From Flavobacterium sp. N2038 (GTDB lineage Bacteria; Bacteroidota; Bacteroidia; Flavobacteriales; Flavobacteriaceae): 64,000 nucleotides of DNA. The notes beneath the pieces were generated by a model that made no database searches, was not told the DNA's origin, and saw only the letters and a program-made list of their open reading frames with translations. Every line of letters begins with the position of its first letter. Positions within the stretch are counted from its first letter, which is position 1. The stretch is from positions 3,658,001 through 3,722,000 of the forward strand of contig NZ_CP110001.1 of assembly GCF_025947185.1 (NCBI RefSeq). Reading direction: 5' to 3'. This document shows positions 53,153 to 62,643 of the stretch, one piece after another. Made by a program: the position numbers and the translations under genes.

Positions 53153-53322
53153 AATAGGGCAACGTCCTATTATATAAAACCCACTGCAAATCGAAGCCCT
53201 GAAAGGGCGATAGCCATTCTTGTTATCTAATTGCTTACGCCCTTTCAGGGCTTTCTTATTACCCATATTACAGACATTGGGCTTTGCCCAATGCTAAAAA
53301 TACTTTTAGGCCTTTGGCCTTG
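53153..53322. repeat. Cluster of short palindromes (GCCCTGAAAGGGC, CATTGGGCTTTGCCCAATG, AGGCCTTTGGCCT)
   Basis: Four modules: ATAGGGCAACGTCCTAT at 53154; an inverted pair AAGCCCTGAAAGGGCG (53195-53210) with CGCCCTTTCAGGGCTT (53239-53254); CATTGGGCTTTGCCCAATG (53276-53294); and AGGCCTTTGGCCTT (53309-53322). The ORF that crosses them on the minus strand looks like repeat sequence, not a gene. Confidence 0.85.
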
Positions 53323-53365
53323 TTGGAGGGTTCTTAAATTGAAAAATATATTATATGTTTCCAAT

Positions 53366-53394
53366 AAAAAAACCTCTCATTTCTGAGAGGCTTT
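53366..53394 (-). terminator. Terminator of icmF
   Basis: Hairpin CCTCTCA/TGAGAGG with a U-tract on the minus strand, identical over 29 bp to the one at 51693. A second small hairpin GTCCGA/TCGGAC (53409-53425) lies between it and the stop. Confidence 0.8.
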
Positions 53395-53441
53395 CTATAT
53401 TAAACAAACGTCCGATAATTTCGGACTTTACAAATGTATTT

Positions 53442-56400
53442 TTACATATTCCTTCTATACTGCCCACCAACTTCAAACAACGCCGAAGTAATCTGACCTA
53501 AAGAACAAACCTTTGTAGCTTCCATTAAATGGTCGAATAAGTTTTCGTTTTTAATCGCAGCTTCCTGTAATTTGCTTAAATGCTCGTTTACTTTTGCTTC
53601 ATGAAATTGATGCAGGTTATCCAGCATCGTAATCTGGTATTGTTTTTCTTCTTCGGTAGCACGAATAACTTCTGCCGGAATTACCGTTGGAGATCCTTTT
53701 GAACTCAGGAACGTATTTACACCTACAATTGGAAAATCGCCGTTGTGTTTTAAAGTTTCGTAATACAAACTTTCTTCCTGAATTTTAGAGCGTTGGTACA
53801 TCGTTTCCATTGCACCTAGAACTCCGCCTCTTTCTGTAATTCTGTCGAATTCCTGAAGAACTGCAGCTTCAACTAAATCGGTTAATTCTTCGATGATGAA
53901 TGAACCTTGAATTGGGTTTTCGTTTTTGGCTAAACCTAATTCTTTATTTATAATCAACTGAATCGCCATGGCACGACGCACAGATTCTTCTGTTGGCGTT
54001 GTAATCGCTTCGTCGTAAGCATTGGTGTGCAATGAATTACAGTTGTCATAAATCGCATACAAAGCCTGTAAAGTCGTTCTAATATCATTAAAATCGATTT
54101 CCTGGGCGTGCAACGAACGTCCGGAAGTCTGAATATGATATTTCAGCATTTGGGCTCTTTCGTTGGCTCCGTATTTGTTTTTCAAGGCCTTTGCCCAAAT
54201 TTTACGTGCCACACGACCAATTACTGAATATTCCGGATCTACTCCGTTGGAGAAAAAGAACGATAAATTTGGTCCAAAATCGTTAATGTTCATACCACGG
54301 CTCAAATAATATTCCACGTAAGTGAAACCATTAGAAAGCGTAAATGCCAATTGCGTAATTGGGTTTGCTCCCGCCTCGGCAATATGATATCCTGAAATCG
54401 AAACGGAATAGAAATTACGAACGTTTTTGGTAATAAAATATTCCTGAACGTCGCCCATTAATCGCAGGGCAAATTCGGTAGAGAAAATACAGGTATTCTG
54501 AGCCTGATCTTCTTTTAAAATATCGGCCTGAACCGTTCCACGAACCTGCGATAATGTTTTTACTTTAATGTCATTATAAACATCCAAAGGTAAAACCTGA
54601 TCTCCGGTAACGCCCAAAAGCATTAATCCTAAACCATTGTTCCCATCTGGCAAATCGCCTTGGTATTTTGGTCTTTCGATTCCTTTTTCTTTATATATTT
54701 TGTTGATTTTAGTCTCAACTTCTTTTTCTAAATCATTGGCTTTGATGTACAATTCGCATTGCTGATCGATTGCGGCATTCATAAAGAAACCTAACAACAT
54801 TGGCGCAGGTCCATTAATCGTCATACTTACAGATGTTAAAGCATGAACTAAATCGAAACCTGAATACAATTTTTTAGCATCATCAAGACAGCAGATTGAA
54901 ACTCCCGCATTTCCAATTTTTCCGTAAATATCCGGACGTAAATCTGGATCGTTTCCGTATAAAGTTACACTGTCAAAAGCCGTAGAAAGACGTTTTGCAG
55001 GCATTCCCGCGCTTACATAATGAAAACGTTTATTGGTTCTTTCTGGTCCGCCCTCGCCCGCAAACATTCTTGACGGATCTTCGCCTTCGCGTTTAAACGG
55101 ATATAATCCCGAAGCAAAAGGAAATTCACCAGGAACATTTTCCTGTAAATTCCAACGCAAAATATCGCCCCAACCTTCATATTTAGGTAAAGCAATTTTC
55201 GGGATTTGTAAATGCGATAAACTTTCAGAATGCGTTGCAATCTTGATTTCTTTATCACGAACTTTAAACGAGTAAACTGGATTTTTGTATTTGGCTACTT
55301 TTTCATCCCAATTCAGGATAATTTCCCAATTGTACGGATCCAAGTCCATTTTTACTTTATCAAACTGATTTAGTAAAAGATTCAGGAAGATTCTGTTTTC
55401 ATCGTGTGATTCGACTGCACTTGGCAAAACGGTCGAATCGTCGATTCCGGCTTTTGTAATCTGAGGAACTTTTCCGGAAACGGATTCTATGGTTTTAAAA
55501 ATCCCGTATAGTTTCTGAGCTACTTTTTGTTGTGAAATAGCTGTTTCATCATAAGATCTGTTATTCTCTGCAATTTCAGATAAATAACGTGTTCTGTGTG
55601 GCGGAATCACAAAGATTTTCTCGCTCATTTCTTTTGTGATTTCAAAAGTCGATTTCAAATCTGAAGCCGTTTTTTCTACCACTTTATCCATAATCGCTTT
55701 GTAAAGCGTGTTCATTCCCGGATCATTAAACTGTGAAGCAATAGTTCCGAAAACCGGCATTTCATCAGGATTTTTATCCCAAAGATTATGGTTTCTTTGA
55801 TATTGTTTTTTTACATCACGCAAAGCGTCAAGCGCACCTCTTTTATCAAATTTGTTCAACGCTACTAAATCGGCAAAATCAAGCATGTCGATTTTCTCCA
55901 ATTGTGTTGCAGCTCCAAACTCTGGCGTCATTACATATAAGGATACATCAGAATGATCCATAATCTCGGTATCAGACTGACCAATTCCTGAAGTTTCCAA
56001 AATAATCAAATCATATTTTGCAGCTTTCAAAACCTGAATTGCTTCGGCTACATATTTAGATAAAGCCAAATTCGACTGACGTGTTGCCAGCGAACGCATA
56101 TAAACACGAGGATTATTAATAGCATTCATACGGATTCTGTCTCCTAAAAGTGCTCCTCCTGTTTTTCTCTTAGAAGGATCGACAGAAATCAATCCGATTG
56201 TTTTTTCTGGAAAATCAATTAGAAAGCGACGAACCAATTCGTCTACCAAAGAAGATTTTCCTGCTCCACCCGTTCCTGTAATTCCCAAAACAGGAATTTT
56301 AGATGTAGTGTTGTTTTCATGAATTTTATCAAAAACAGGTTTTGCAATTTCAGGGAAATTTTCTGCCGCCGAAATCAAACGTGCAATTGCTGTTGGAACT

Positions 56401-56882
56401 TTATTTTCGATATGATCTACTTCTCCGTTCAATTTATCCCCAATAGGAAAATCAGCACGCTGCACCAAATCATTAATCATTCCCTGAAGCCCTAATGAGC
56501 GACCATCATCCGGAGAATAAATTCTTGTAATACCATATTCATGCAATTCTGAAATTTCGCTTGGCAGAATTACTCCGCCTCCTCCACCAAAAATTTTGAT
56601 ATGCCCCGCTCCTTTTTCGCGTAGCAAATCATACATATATTTAAAGTATTCATTGTGCCCTCCCTGGTAAGAAGTCATTGCAATAGCATTGGCATCTTCC
56701 TGAATGGCAGTATTCACCACTTCCTCAACACTGCGGTCATGTCCAAGGTGAATTACCTCAACTCCGGTTGACTGAATAATACGACGCATGATATTAATTG
56801 CAGCATCATGTCCGTCAAAAAGCGAAGCAGCTGTGACAATTCTTACTTTATTTTTAGGAATATATGGTATTTGTTGTTCCAT
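53442..56882 (-). CDS. icmF: Fused B12-dependent acyl-CoA mutase IcmF (isobutyryl-CoA mutase type)
   Basis: The 1146-residue protein has three parts in IcmF order. Residues 1-145 bind cobalamin, with the base-off motif DGHD (23-26). Residues 190-410 are a MeaB-like GTPase chaperone with P-loop GTGGAGKS (203-210). Residues about 480-1146 are the TIM-barrel mutase and linker ([25 protein letters not shown]). IcmF interconverts isobutyryl- and n-butyryl-CoA by a radical mechanism, and some also isovaleryl/pivalyl-CoA. The GTPase is fused, unlike methylmalonyl-CoA mutase. Phe in PFKR rather than the tyrosine of MCM supports an ICM. No riboswitch seen upstream. Confidence 0.93.
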   Translation of the reverse strand: MEQQIPYIPKNKVRIVTAASLFDGHDAAINIMRRIIQSTGVEVIHLGHDRSVEEVVNTAIQEDANAIAMTSYQGGHNEYFKYMYDLLREKGAGHIKIFGGGGGVILPSEISELHEYGITRIYSPDDGRSLGLQGMINDLVQRADFPIGDKLNGEVDHIENKVPTAIARLISAAENFPEIAKPVFDKIHENNTTSKIPVLGITGTGGAGKSSLVDELVRRFLIDFPEKTIGLISVDPSKRKTGGALLGDRIRMNAINNPRVYMRSLATRQSNLALSKYVAEAIQVLKAAKYDLIILETSGIGQSDTEIMDHSDVSLYVMTPEFGAATQLEKIDMLDFADLVALNKFDKRGALDALRDVKKQYQRNHNLWDKNPDEMPVFGTIASQFNDPGMNTLYKAIMDKVVEKTASDLKSTFEITKEMSEKIFVIPPHRTRYLSEIAENNRSYDETAISQQKVAQKLYGIFKTIESVSGKVPQITKAGIDDSTVLPSAVESHDENRIFLNLLLNQFDKVKMDLDPYNWEIILNWDEKVAKYKNPVYSFKVRDKEIKIATHSESLSHLQIPKIALPKYEGWGDILRWNLQENVPGEFPFASGLYPFKREGEDPSRMFAGEGGPERTNKRFHYVSAGMPAKRLSTAFDSVTLYGNDPDLRPDIYGKIGNAGVSICCLDDAKKLYSGFDLVHALTSVSMTINGPAPMLLGFFMNAAIDQQCELYIKANDLEKEVETKINKIYKEKGIERPKYQGDLPDGNNGLGLMLLGVTGDQVLPLDVYNDIKVKTLSQVRGTVQADILKEDQAQNTCIFSTEFALRLMGDVQEYFITKNVRNFYSVSISGYHIAEAGANPITQLAFTLSNGFTYVEYYLSRGMNINDFGPNLSFFFSNGVDPEYSVIGRVARKIWAKALKNKYGANERAQMLKYHIQTSGRSLHAQEIDFNDIRTTLQALYAIYDNCNSLHTNAYDEAITTPTEESVRRAMAIQLIINKELGLAKNENPIQGSFIIEELTDLVEAAVLQEFDRITERGGVLGAMETMYQRSKIQEESLYYETLKHNGDFPIVGVNTFLSSKGSPTVIPAEVIRATEEEKQYQITMLDNLHQFHEAKVNEHLSKLQEAAIKNENLFDHLMEATKVCSLGQITSALFEVGGQYRRNM

Positions 56883-57174
56883 TTTATGAATATGATAATT
56901 TTAAGGGAGCAATTTACAAATTATTTTAATATTTGATGATTAGAATAGCGTTATGTTAACAAAAAAAAGAAATGTTTTTTTAGCAGCACCAAATAACAAA
57001 TTTTAAAACAAATTGAGATCAGTTAAGAAAAGCTTAAAGACATGGCAATTTCGCAACATTTAAACAAAATCAGAAAACATGTTTTGTAGTTTCTGATTGT
57101 AATTTAGCCATGTAGAAAAACCCCAAATTTTTACCAAAACGCTCAAATCTAAAAGTAGTAACGTAAAAATTGAA
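56883..57174. other. Divergent intergenic region
   Basis: 292 AT-rich bases between icmF (minus) and the L,D-transpeptidase gene (plus). It must hold both promoters; no clear -7 box, repeat or riboswitch was identified. Confidence 0.4.
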
Positions 57175-58746
57175 ATGAAAATGAAAACTCTATATTCCCT
57201 AAGTATAATTCTGGTTCTTAGCTTTACTATGGTTTCTTTTGAGAAGAACGAAAGCAATAAAAAAACTAAAACTACAGAAAACATCTTTGTTAATTTTAAT
57301 GATCCCCAAACAAAAGTTAACAGTACGATTTTAAATGACTTTTTTAGAAGATATGCTGATTTAAAGAAATACAAATCTGATGTCATGTCATTGTACAAAA
57401 GCAGATCGTTTGGAACAATCTGGTATGATGAAGACCAGATTAATGAATTTGCAACTGTTCTATATGAAAAAGCAAAAAAAACAGATAATCTGGTTGTTCC
57501 TTACCAAAAAGAAATAGACCAGCTTTTTGATTCATCAGAAGCCAAACTTTCCAAAACTGATGCTGATATGCTTCTGAGTTCTTTATATGTTGTATACACT
57601 AAAAAAAGTAATTCAGATTCTAAAAAACTATCTTATGATATGTTGCTGAAAGATTTTTTGAATTACAGCACTATTGAAGAAGCAACTGCAACCACTGGAA
57701 AAGATGATAAAACGCTTTTTGATCAATACTACAAATTGCAAGGTGTTTTAAAACAATATAAAAAACTGGACAGATCTAATAAATGGAAACCAATTGTTGC
57801 AGAAACTCCTTATAAAGATTTGCGTCCGGATGCGGTTTCAAATACCATTGCTCAGGTAAGAACGCGTTTGTATTTATTAGGAGATTTAAAACATGATTCA
57901 AAAAGCGATGTCTACGATCGTGAACTGATGGATGCTGTTATGAAATATAAAGTTCGAAACGGTTTCAAACCCAACTATATTCTTGCTGAAGAACATATTA
58001 AAGAAATGAATATTCCGCTTTCTGATAAAGTAAAAACACTGACACTTAATATGGAAAGATGCCGTTCTATTTCGTCTTTAATTGTAAACAGCGATGAGTA
58101 TGTTTTGGTTAATGTCCCTTCATATGAATTGTATTATGTAAAAAACGGAAAAGTGGTATTAACATCAAGTGTATTTGTTGGATCACCTCTTACTAAAACC
58201 ACCATTTTTAATGCAGAAATCGACAGAATTGTTTTCAGCCCTTACTGGACCGTACCACAAAGTATTGTAGAAAATGAGTTAAAATTAAAAATAGCTGCCG
58301 ATCCCAATTATCTTGCCGATCATAATATGGAAATGGTAAATGGCCAGGTAAGACAAAAACCGGGTCCTGAAAACTCTCTTGGGCTTGTGAAATTTGTGTT
58401 TCCAAATCCTGATGATATCTATATGCACGATACCCCATCTAAAACCTTATTTGATTTTGAAAAAAGAACTTTCAGCCATGGTTGTGTAAATGTAAAAATG
58501 GCCAAAGAATTAGCTGTTGCCATGCTACAAGATTATCCGGAATGGACAACCGAAAAAATTGATAAAGCGATGGCCGGGAAAACCGAAAACAGTTTTAAAC
58601 TGTCTAAAAAAGTCCCAATCTATATTACTTATTTCACCTCGTGGGTAAATGATAATGGCGAAATTGGTTTTTATCAGGATATTTACGAAAAAGACAATGA
58701 GCCTGCTAACTTACAACTTCCTCAGGAAACTATAGTGGCAAACTAA
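57175..58746 (+). CDS. L,D-transpeptidase (YkuD family), exported
   Basis: The 523-residue protein has an N-terminal signal sequence (MKMKTLYSLSIILVLSFTMVSF). A peptidoglycan-binding-like region (about 225-285) precedes the YkuD catalytic domain. The active-site signature is complete: His in YMHDTPSK, then 15 residues and SHGCVN with nucleophile Cys437. These enzymes form 3-3 cross-links or attach proteins to peptidoglycan. Domain order resembles the large YcbB (LdtD) type. Two ATGs six bases apart are possible starts. Confidence 0.9.
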   Translation: MKMKTLYSLSIILVLSFTMVSFEKNESNKKTKTTENIFVNFNDPQTKVNSTILNDFFRRYADLKKYKSDVMSLYKSRSFGTIWYDEDQINEFATVLYEKAKKTDNLVVPYQKEIDQLFDSSEAKLSKTDADMLLSSLYVVYTKKSNSDSKKLSYDMLLKDFLNYSTIEEATATTGKDDKTLFDQYYKLQGVLKQYKKLDRSNKWKPIVAETPYKDLRPDAVSNTIAQVRTRLYLLGDLKHDSKSDVYDRELMDAVMKYKVRNGFKPNYILAEEHIKEMNIPLSDKVKTLTLNMERCRSISSLIVNSDEYVLVNVPSYELYYVKNGKVVLTSSVFVGSPLTKTTIFNAEIDRIVFSPYWTVPQSIVENELKLKIAADPNYLADHNMEMVNGQVRQKPGPENSLGLVKFVFPNPDDIYMHDTPSKTLFDFEKRTFSHGCVNVKMAKELAVAMLQDYPEWTTEKIDKAMAGKTENSFKLSKKVPIYITYFTSWVNDNGEIGFYQDIYEKDNEPANLQLPQETIVAN

Positions 58747-58767
58747 TTTAAAACAATGAATTAATCT

Positions 58768-58805
58768 AATCGGAAGCTTATTTATTAAGCTTCCGATTCT
58801 TTTTT
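58768..58805 (+). terminator. Terminator of the L,D-transpeptidase gene
   Basis: 13-bp perfect arms 58768-58780 and 58786-58798 (AATCGGAAGCTTA/TAAGCTTCCGATT) with a 5-nt loop and T-tail. Confidence 0.9.
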
Positions 58806-58933
58806 GGCTCAATCCTAAAAAAAAGCTTAAAATGCTAATTTTAAATCTTTTAGGGATCGTTTAAATATAAAAACTACCTGAAATTTGCACTATATTTAAT
58901 ACCGCTATTTTATAACCTAAAAATAAAATAAAA

Positions 58934-59302
58934 ATGAAAACAAACAATATTGAAGGACTTACAGTATTTGAAATTAATGTATTAATTCAACAAGGCGGAA
59001 AATTTGTAAAATTTCCTTATTTGTCAGGTTTGGTAAAAAAAATCAAAAGTTCAAACATTTATTTTGTTCGTCCAGAGGAACATTCATTCAAATACCGTTT
59101 GAAGCATTTTTTTATAAACTTAAAACTAAGTATGAATGCTTTTCCTAATAATCCAATCTACATTATTAAATCTCTCTTATTCTTCCTTAAAGGAGGAAAA
59201 GATTATACGTATAACGTATTAGAATACTTAAACAGAACAAATTTCAATTATAATTCTGATTTGTACGACTTATATGATCTTAACAGTTTAGAAGAAGTTT
59301 AA
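58934..59302 (+). CDS. Small protein of unknown function
   Basis: The 122-residue protein has no signal peptide. It opens MKTNNIEGLTVFEINVLIQQGGKFVKFPYL, then a basic middle and an acidic, Tyr/Leu-rich tail (SDLYDLYDLNSLEEV). The N-terminal VFEIN-QQGGKFVKFPY pattern is seen in small Flavobacteria proteins without a function. First of a run of small genes to 61.7 kb. Confidence 0.62.
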   Translation: MKTNNIEGLTVFEINVLIQQGGKFVKFPYLSGLVKKIKSSNIYFVRPEEHSFKYRLKHFFINLKLSMNAFPNNPIYIIKSLLFFLKGGKDYTYNVLEYLNRTNFNYNSDLYDLYDLNSLEEV

Positions 59303-59412
59303 TTATATTGTCTTAAGCTGTTAGTTTTATACCTTTTCAAGACTGAGATTATAGTTACTTAAAAAGAAATTTGCCGAAATTTTTAAGCAAATATTCTAAT
59401 TAAAAACTCATA

Positions 59413-60279
59413 ATGAAAATACCTATTTTTCTTGTTGCTACTATAGCAATTATTTTTACTGCTTGTAATAACAAAAAAAATGATTTAACTGTAAATGAAG
59501 ATGGGATCATCAAACCTAAAGTCCCAAAAGCTGAAGGATTTAGACGAATATTATTTATAGGGAACAGTCATACCGAATACTTTGTTAGCGCACCTACTTT
59601 GTTTCAGGAATTATGTAATGCAAACAATCAATCTATGTATGTTCAGCAACTAGTAACTATGGGGGTTTCGCTTGATAAAGTTTATGACACTAATAAAACA
59701 GAAGCTAATCAAAGTTTTTCCAACAGAGATAAAGACGGAAATTATTATGATTATGTTGTACTTCAGGAATCAACTCCAATTGCATTAACTAATCTTGAAA
59801 AATACAGATCCAATTTAAAAATGATCGTCGAAAAGATTCATAAAAATAGTCCCGATGTGGCAGTATATATTTATGAAGGGATGCCTCCTGTAGCCTATAC
59901 AGATCCAAAATATGATGAATATTATACAGAAATGCGCAGAAATTCACTTTTAGCAATGGTGTTTATTAAAAATGCAGGCTTGTTAAGAGTTGGTGATGCT
60001 GTCAATGACGCATATGAAGGCAAAAACGGCTATAAATATCTGGTAGACAACAAGGACAACCTACGTTACGGAGGTAATACATTTCATTTTTTAAACGATG
60101 GCGGTTTCTTGCAAGCCACGTTATTATATGCAACTATCTTCGACAAAAAACCAATCATTCCTAAAAAACTTATGTTAACCACCGGAACTGGAGATGATGA
60201 TTGCATGCGAAAACAAGAGGTTATTAAAGCAATCAGTAATCCTGACGCTTTATTGGAAATTGCTTTTAATAACAAATAG
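59413..60279 (+). CDS. SGNH/GDSL-like lipoprotein
   Basis: The 288-residue lipoprotein has lipobox IFTAC (Cys18). The opening ILFIGNSHTEY is an SGNH block I with the catalytic serine, and DYVVLQES and VAVYIYEGMPP follow as later blocks. The usual block V DxxH is replaced by NTFH with FLNDGG after it, so the catalytic acid may be altered. Acyl or carbohydrate ester hydrolysis at the cell envelope is the family's usual role. Similar to DUF4886-type SGNH proteins. Confidence 0.72.
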   Translation: MKIPIFLVATIAIIFTACNNKKNDLTVNEDGIIKPKVPKAEGFRRILFIGNSHTEYFVSAPTLFQELCNANNQSMYVQQLVTMGVSLDKVYDTNKTEANQSFSNRDKDGNYYDYVVLQESTPIALTNLEKYRSNLKMIVEKIHKNSPDVAVYIYEGMPPVAYTDPKYDEYYTEMRRNSLLAMVFIKNAGLLRVGDAVNDAYEGKNGYKYLVDNKDNLRYGGNTFHFLNDGGFLQATLLYATIFDKKPIIPKKLMLTTGTGDDDCMRKQEVIKAISNPDALLEIAFNNK

Positions 60280-60301
60280 AACTTAAATCATTTTAAAACT
60301 T

Positions 60302-60340
60302 AAAATCTCTTTATAAAATTTTATAAAGAGATTTTTTATT
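60302..60340 (+). terminator. Terminator of the SGNH gene
   Basis: A 17-bp perfect inverted repeat without loop, 60302-60318 against 60319-60335 (AAAATCTCTTTATAAAA...), running into T's. Confidence 0.8.
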
Positions 60341-60416
60341 TAATATAAAAACACTTTAAAATCAATACAATTAATTCTTACTTTAGCTTCAATAAACTAA
60401 CCAAAAAACCAATTTT

Positions 60417-60839
60417 ATGGAAGATTCAAATGAGTTAATACAAAGAAAAAGCTGGTGGGACAGAAACTGGAAATGGTTTGTTCCAACTGGTTGTTTAAGC
60501 ATTATTGTACTCATCGGATTATTTATAGCCGGAGTTTTCTTTGGAGTTACCTCAATGATGACAGAATCTGATGTTTATAAAGATTCTATGATAGCTGTTA
60601 AAAACAATAAAATCATCATCGAAAAATTAGGAAACCCGGTAGAAACCGACGGAATGATTTCGGGAAGCATCAGCACGAGTAATAATGCAGGAAACTGCAA
60701 TCTGCAAGTTCCGCTGAAAGGTCCAAAAGGAAAAGGAACTTTGTTTATAATTGCTAATAAACAAGGAAAATGGAAGTACGAACAACTATCTGTTTACATT
60801 GAAAAAACTCAGGAAGAAATAGATTTGCTACAAAAGTAA
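60417..60839 (+). CDS. Coa1/Tim21-family membrane protein
   Basis: This 140-residue protein has one membrane helix (about 20-45: WKWFVPTGCLSIIVLIGLFI) after a SWWDRNWKW start, and a C-terminal domain with VKNNKIIIEKLGNPVE and VPLKGPKGKGTLFIIANKQG. This is the pattern of Coa1, an assembly factor linked to cytochrome c oxidase in mitochondria; bacterial members are unstudied. No oxidase genes lie nearby. Confidence 0.78.
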   Translation: MEDSNELIQRKSWWDRNWKWFVPTGCLSIIVLIGLFIAGVFFGVTSMMTESDVYKDSMIAVKNNKIIIEKLGNPVETDGMISGSISTSNNAGNCNLQVPLKGPKGKGTLFIIANKQGKWKYEQLSVYIEKTQEEIDLLQK

Positions 60840-60871
60840 TGCTGATAAAATCGATTATATAAAATACTATA

Positions 60872-61435
60872 ATGAAATTATTTATTCTTTCCTGTTTTGT
60901 GTTTTTTCAAAGTCTGTTTCTTTCTGCACAAAGTCATAATAATTATAATGTGTTTACAAACAGAATTGCATCGTTTTCAAAACCTGCTACAATCTTATAC
61001 AAAAACGTTGATGCAAAAGGAAATGGTTTTATCGAATTTACAAATTCCAAAAAACAAGTGCTACGTTTTCGATTATTTAACCATAATGTAAAGCCCGGAC
61101 TTTGCAGCATCGCTTTTGAACTGTATTATTACGAGAAAAACGATCTGAAAAGAATTGAATCGCTTGATATTAACGGAAATTTAATTGGTTGTAATATAAA
61201 ACTAAACGGAGAAGCTGCTACAGAATATGTAATTGAAAAACCGGACTTATACCTTAAAAAAAAGAAATTAATTGATGCTGCTGAAGGAAACATCGATATG
61301 AAAGATGACAGCAACGAAAAAATCATCAGAGTAAAATTATTCGATCAAAATAACATTTTAATAAAAGAAAAAAAAGCCACGTATATATCCAGCAAAACCT
61401 ACTGGGACTATACTATTAGAATGTCGTGGCCTTAA
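60872..61435 (+). CDS. Exported protein of unknown function
   Basis: The 187-residue product has a signal peptide ending LFLSAQ. The mature part is beta-rich and charged, with YVIEKPDLYLKKKKLIDAAEG in the middle. No family recognised. It follows the Coa1-like gene by 32 bp, so the two may be co-transcribed. Confidence 0.65.
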   Translation: MKLFILSCFVFFQSLFLSAQSHNNYNVFTNRIASFSKPATILYKNVDAKGNGFIEFTNSKKQVLRFRLFNHNVKPGLCSIAFELYYYEKNDLKRIESLDINGNLIGCNIKLNGEAATEYVIEKPDLYLKKKKLIDAAEGNIDMKDDSNEKIIRVKLFDQNNILIKEKKATYISSKTYWDYTIRMSWP

Positions 61436-61487
61436 TAAAAAGTCAAACAATTTAAATTGTATTAGAATCAATTATCAAAATTAAAAA

Positions 61488-61694
61488 ATGGCCAAAGAAC
61501 CTTTTGCAGCAAAATTAACCTCTATATGGATTGGTGGTTTTTTCTTTTGGTTTGTAAATGGTTTTAAAACAAAACTATCAGAACAATTTACAACCGAACT
61601 GGAAAAAAAGAATTTATGGGCAGGCTATTTTATTCAGCTTCTATTTGTCGGAATATTAGTTTATATACTTACCAAAAACGAGATCAGTATATAA
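61488..61694 (+). CDS. Small membrane protein of unknown function
   Basis: The 68-residue product has two hydrophobic helices (TSIWIGGFFFWFVNGF and AGYFIQLLFVGILVYILT) flanking a charged loop. The stop lies inside the hairpin of its own terminator. Homology not recognised; coding is likely because the ATG, length and terminator fit. Confidence 0.6.
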   Translation: MAKEPFAAKLTSIWIGGFFFWFVNGFKTKLSEQFTTELEKKNLWAGYFIQLLFVGILVYILTKNEISI

Positions 61695-61707
61695 TGATCT
61701 CGTTTTT
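61674..61707 (+). terminator. Terminator overlapping the end of the 68-residue gene
   Basis: Arms 61674-61686 (AAAAACGAGATCA) and 61695-61707 (TGATCTCGTTTTT). Confidence 0.85.
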
Positions 61708-61793
61708 TATTGGCTAGGAGTGTTGATGTTTATTATCAAACAAAATCTTTCCTGACTTAAAATAAAATTGTGGCGTTGTTTTTGAATAAGTAG

Positions 61794-61801
61794 TATTTTT
61801 G
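61794..61801 (+). promoter_or_regulatory. -7 box TATTTTTG upstream of the DUF4197 gene
   Basis: A TAnnTTTG match 22 bp before the ATG; a TTG lies 23 bp upstream at 61768-61770. Confidence 0.5.
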
Positions 61802-61822
61802 AAACTTAAATAAAACCCCCAA

Positions 61823-62542
61823 ATGAAAAAGATTTTACTATTAGCCCTTATGTTTTCGCTTTCTTGTTGTGCAGAGATGCAACAAACATTAAATCAGTTA
61901 CCACAAATCGCATCTCAGATTCCCGGAGTAGGCGGTGTTGATATTTCGGCCGGATTAAAAGAGGCACTGAATAAAGGAATTACGCAACAAGTAAGTAAAT
62001 TAACTGCTGTTGACGGTTTTTACAAAAATGAAGCTGTAAAAATTTTAATGCCTGCAGAATTACAAAAAGTAGATGCCACTTTAAGAAAAGTAGGTTTGAG
62101 TTCGCTTGCAGATGAAGGCGTTAAAATGCTAAATCGTGCTGCCGAAGATGCCGTAAAAGAAGCAACTCCAATATTTGTATCAGCAGTAAAAAATATGTCG
62201 TTTACTGATGCTAAAAATATATTATTAGGAAATGACAGTGCAGCAACAAGCTATTTGCAAACCAGCACTACAACAGCTTTGTACGGAAAATTTAATCCAG
62301 TGATTAAAAATTCGTTTGCGAAAGTTGGTGCAGATGTGGTTTGGACAAAAATTATTAATAAATACAACACAATCCCGTTAGTAAAAAAGGTAAACCCTGA
62401 TTTGACTGATTATACAACCAATCAGGCTTTAACAGGTGTTTTTAAAATGATTGCTGTTGAAGAAAAAGATATTCGTAACAACATCAGCGCAAGAACAACT
62501 CCTTTATTGAAAAGTGTTTTTGCAATGCAGGACGGAAAATAA
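61823..62542 (+). CDS. DUF4197 lipoprotein
   Basis: The 239-residue product has a lipoprotein-type signal (FSLSCC, lipidated Cys15 or 16). The helical body (DISAGLKEALNKGITQQVSKLT, YKNEAVKILMPAELQKV, AAEDAVKEATPIFVSAVKNMSFTDAKNILLG) is DUF4197, a family of unknown function found across Gram-negative bacteria. Probably periplasmic. Confidence 0.85.
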   Translation: MKKILLLALMFSLSCCAEMQQTLNQLPQIASQIPGVGGVDISAGLKEALNKGITQQVSKLTAVDGFYKNEAVKILMPAELQKVDATLRKVGLSSLADEGVKMLNRAAEDAVKEATPIFVSAVKNMSFTDAKNILLGNDSAATSYLQTSTTTALYGKFNPVIKNSFAKVGADVVWTKIINKYNTIPLVKKVNPDLTDYTTNQALTGVFKMIAVEEKDIRNNISARTTPLLKSVFAMQDGK

Positions 62543-62551
62543 TTTTTTTTC

Positions 62552-62630
62552 CAAGGCTCAAAGGTGCAGAGTTACAAAGGCACAAAGAAACCTTTGTAAC
62601 CTTGAACCTTTGTAATTTTGTCACTAACCA
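62552..62630. repeat. AAGGTTC-type inverted repeat
   Basis: Left part AAGGCTCAAAGGTGCAGAG... (62552) and right part CCTTTGTAACCTTGAACC... (62590-62609) are imperfect complements of about 10-bp units. It ends just before purU, so may act on its leader. Confidence 0.75.
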
Positions 62631-62643
62631 AAAAACAACCAAA

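Noticed and set aside
52973-53266. 97-residue minus-strand ORF starting MGNKKALKGRKQ
   Set aside because: It spans the GCCCTGAAAGGGC repeat cluster; this translated repeat looks like the type often mis-annotated in Flavobacterium genomes.
56883-57174. Cobalamin riboswitch upstream of icmF
   Set aside because: The leader is short and AT-rich with no B12-box-like sequence.
58471-58491. Altered active site (Asn for Arg after SHGCV) in the L,D-transpeptidase
   Set aside because: The family signature allows SHGChN; the Asn is a normal variant.
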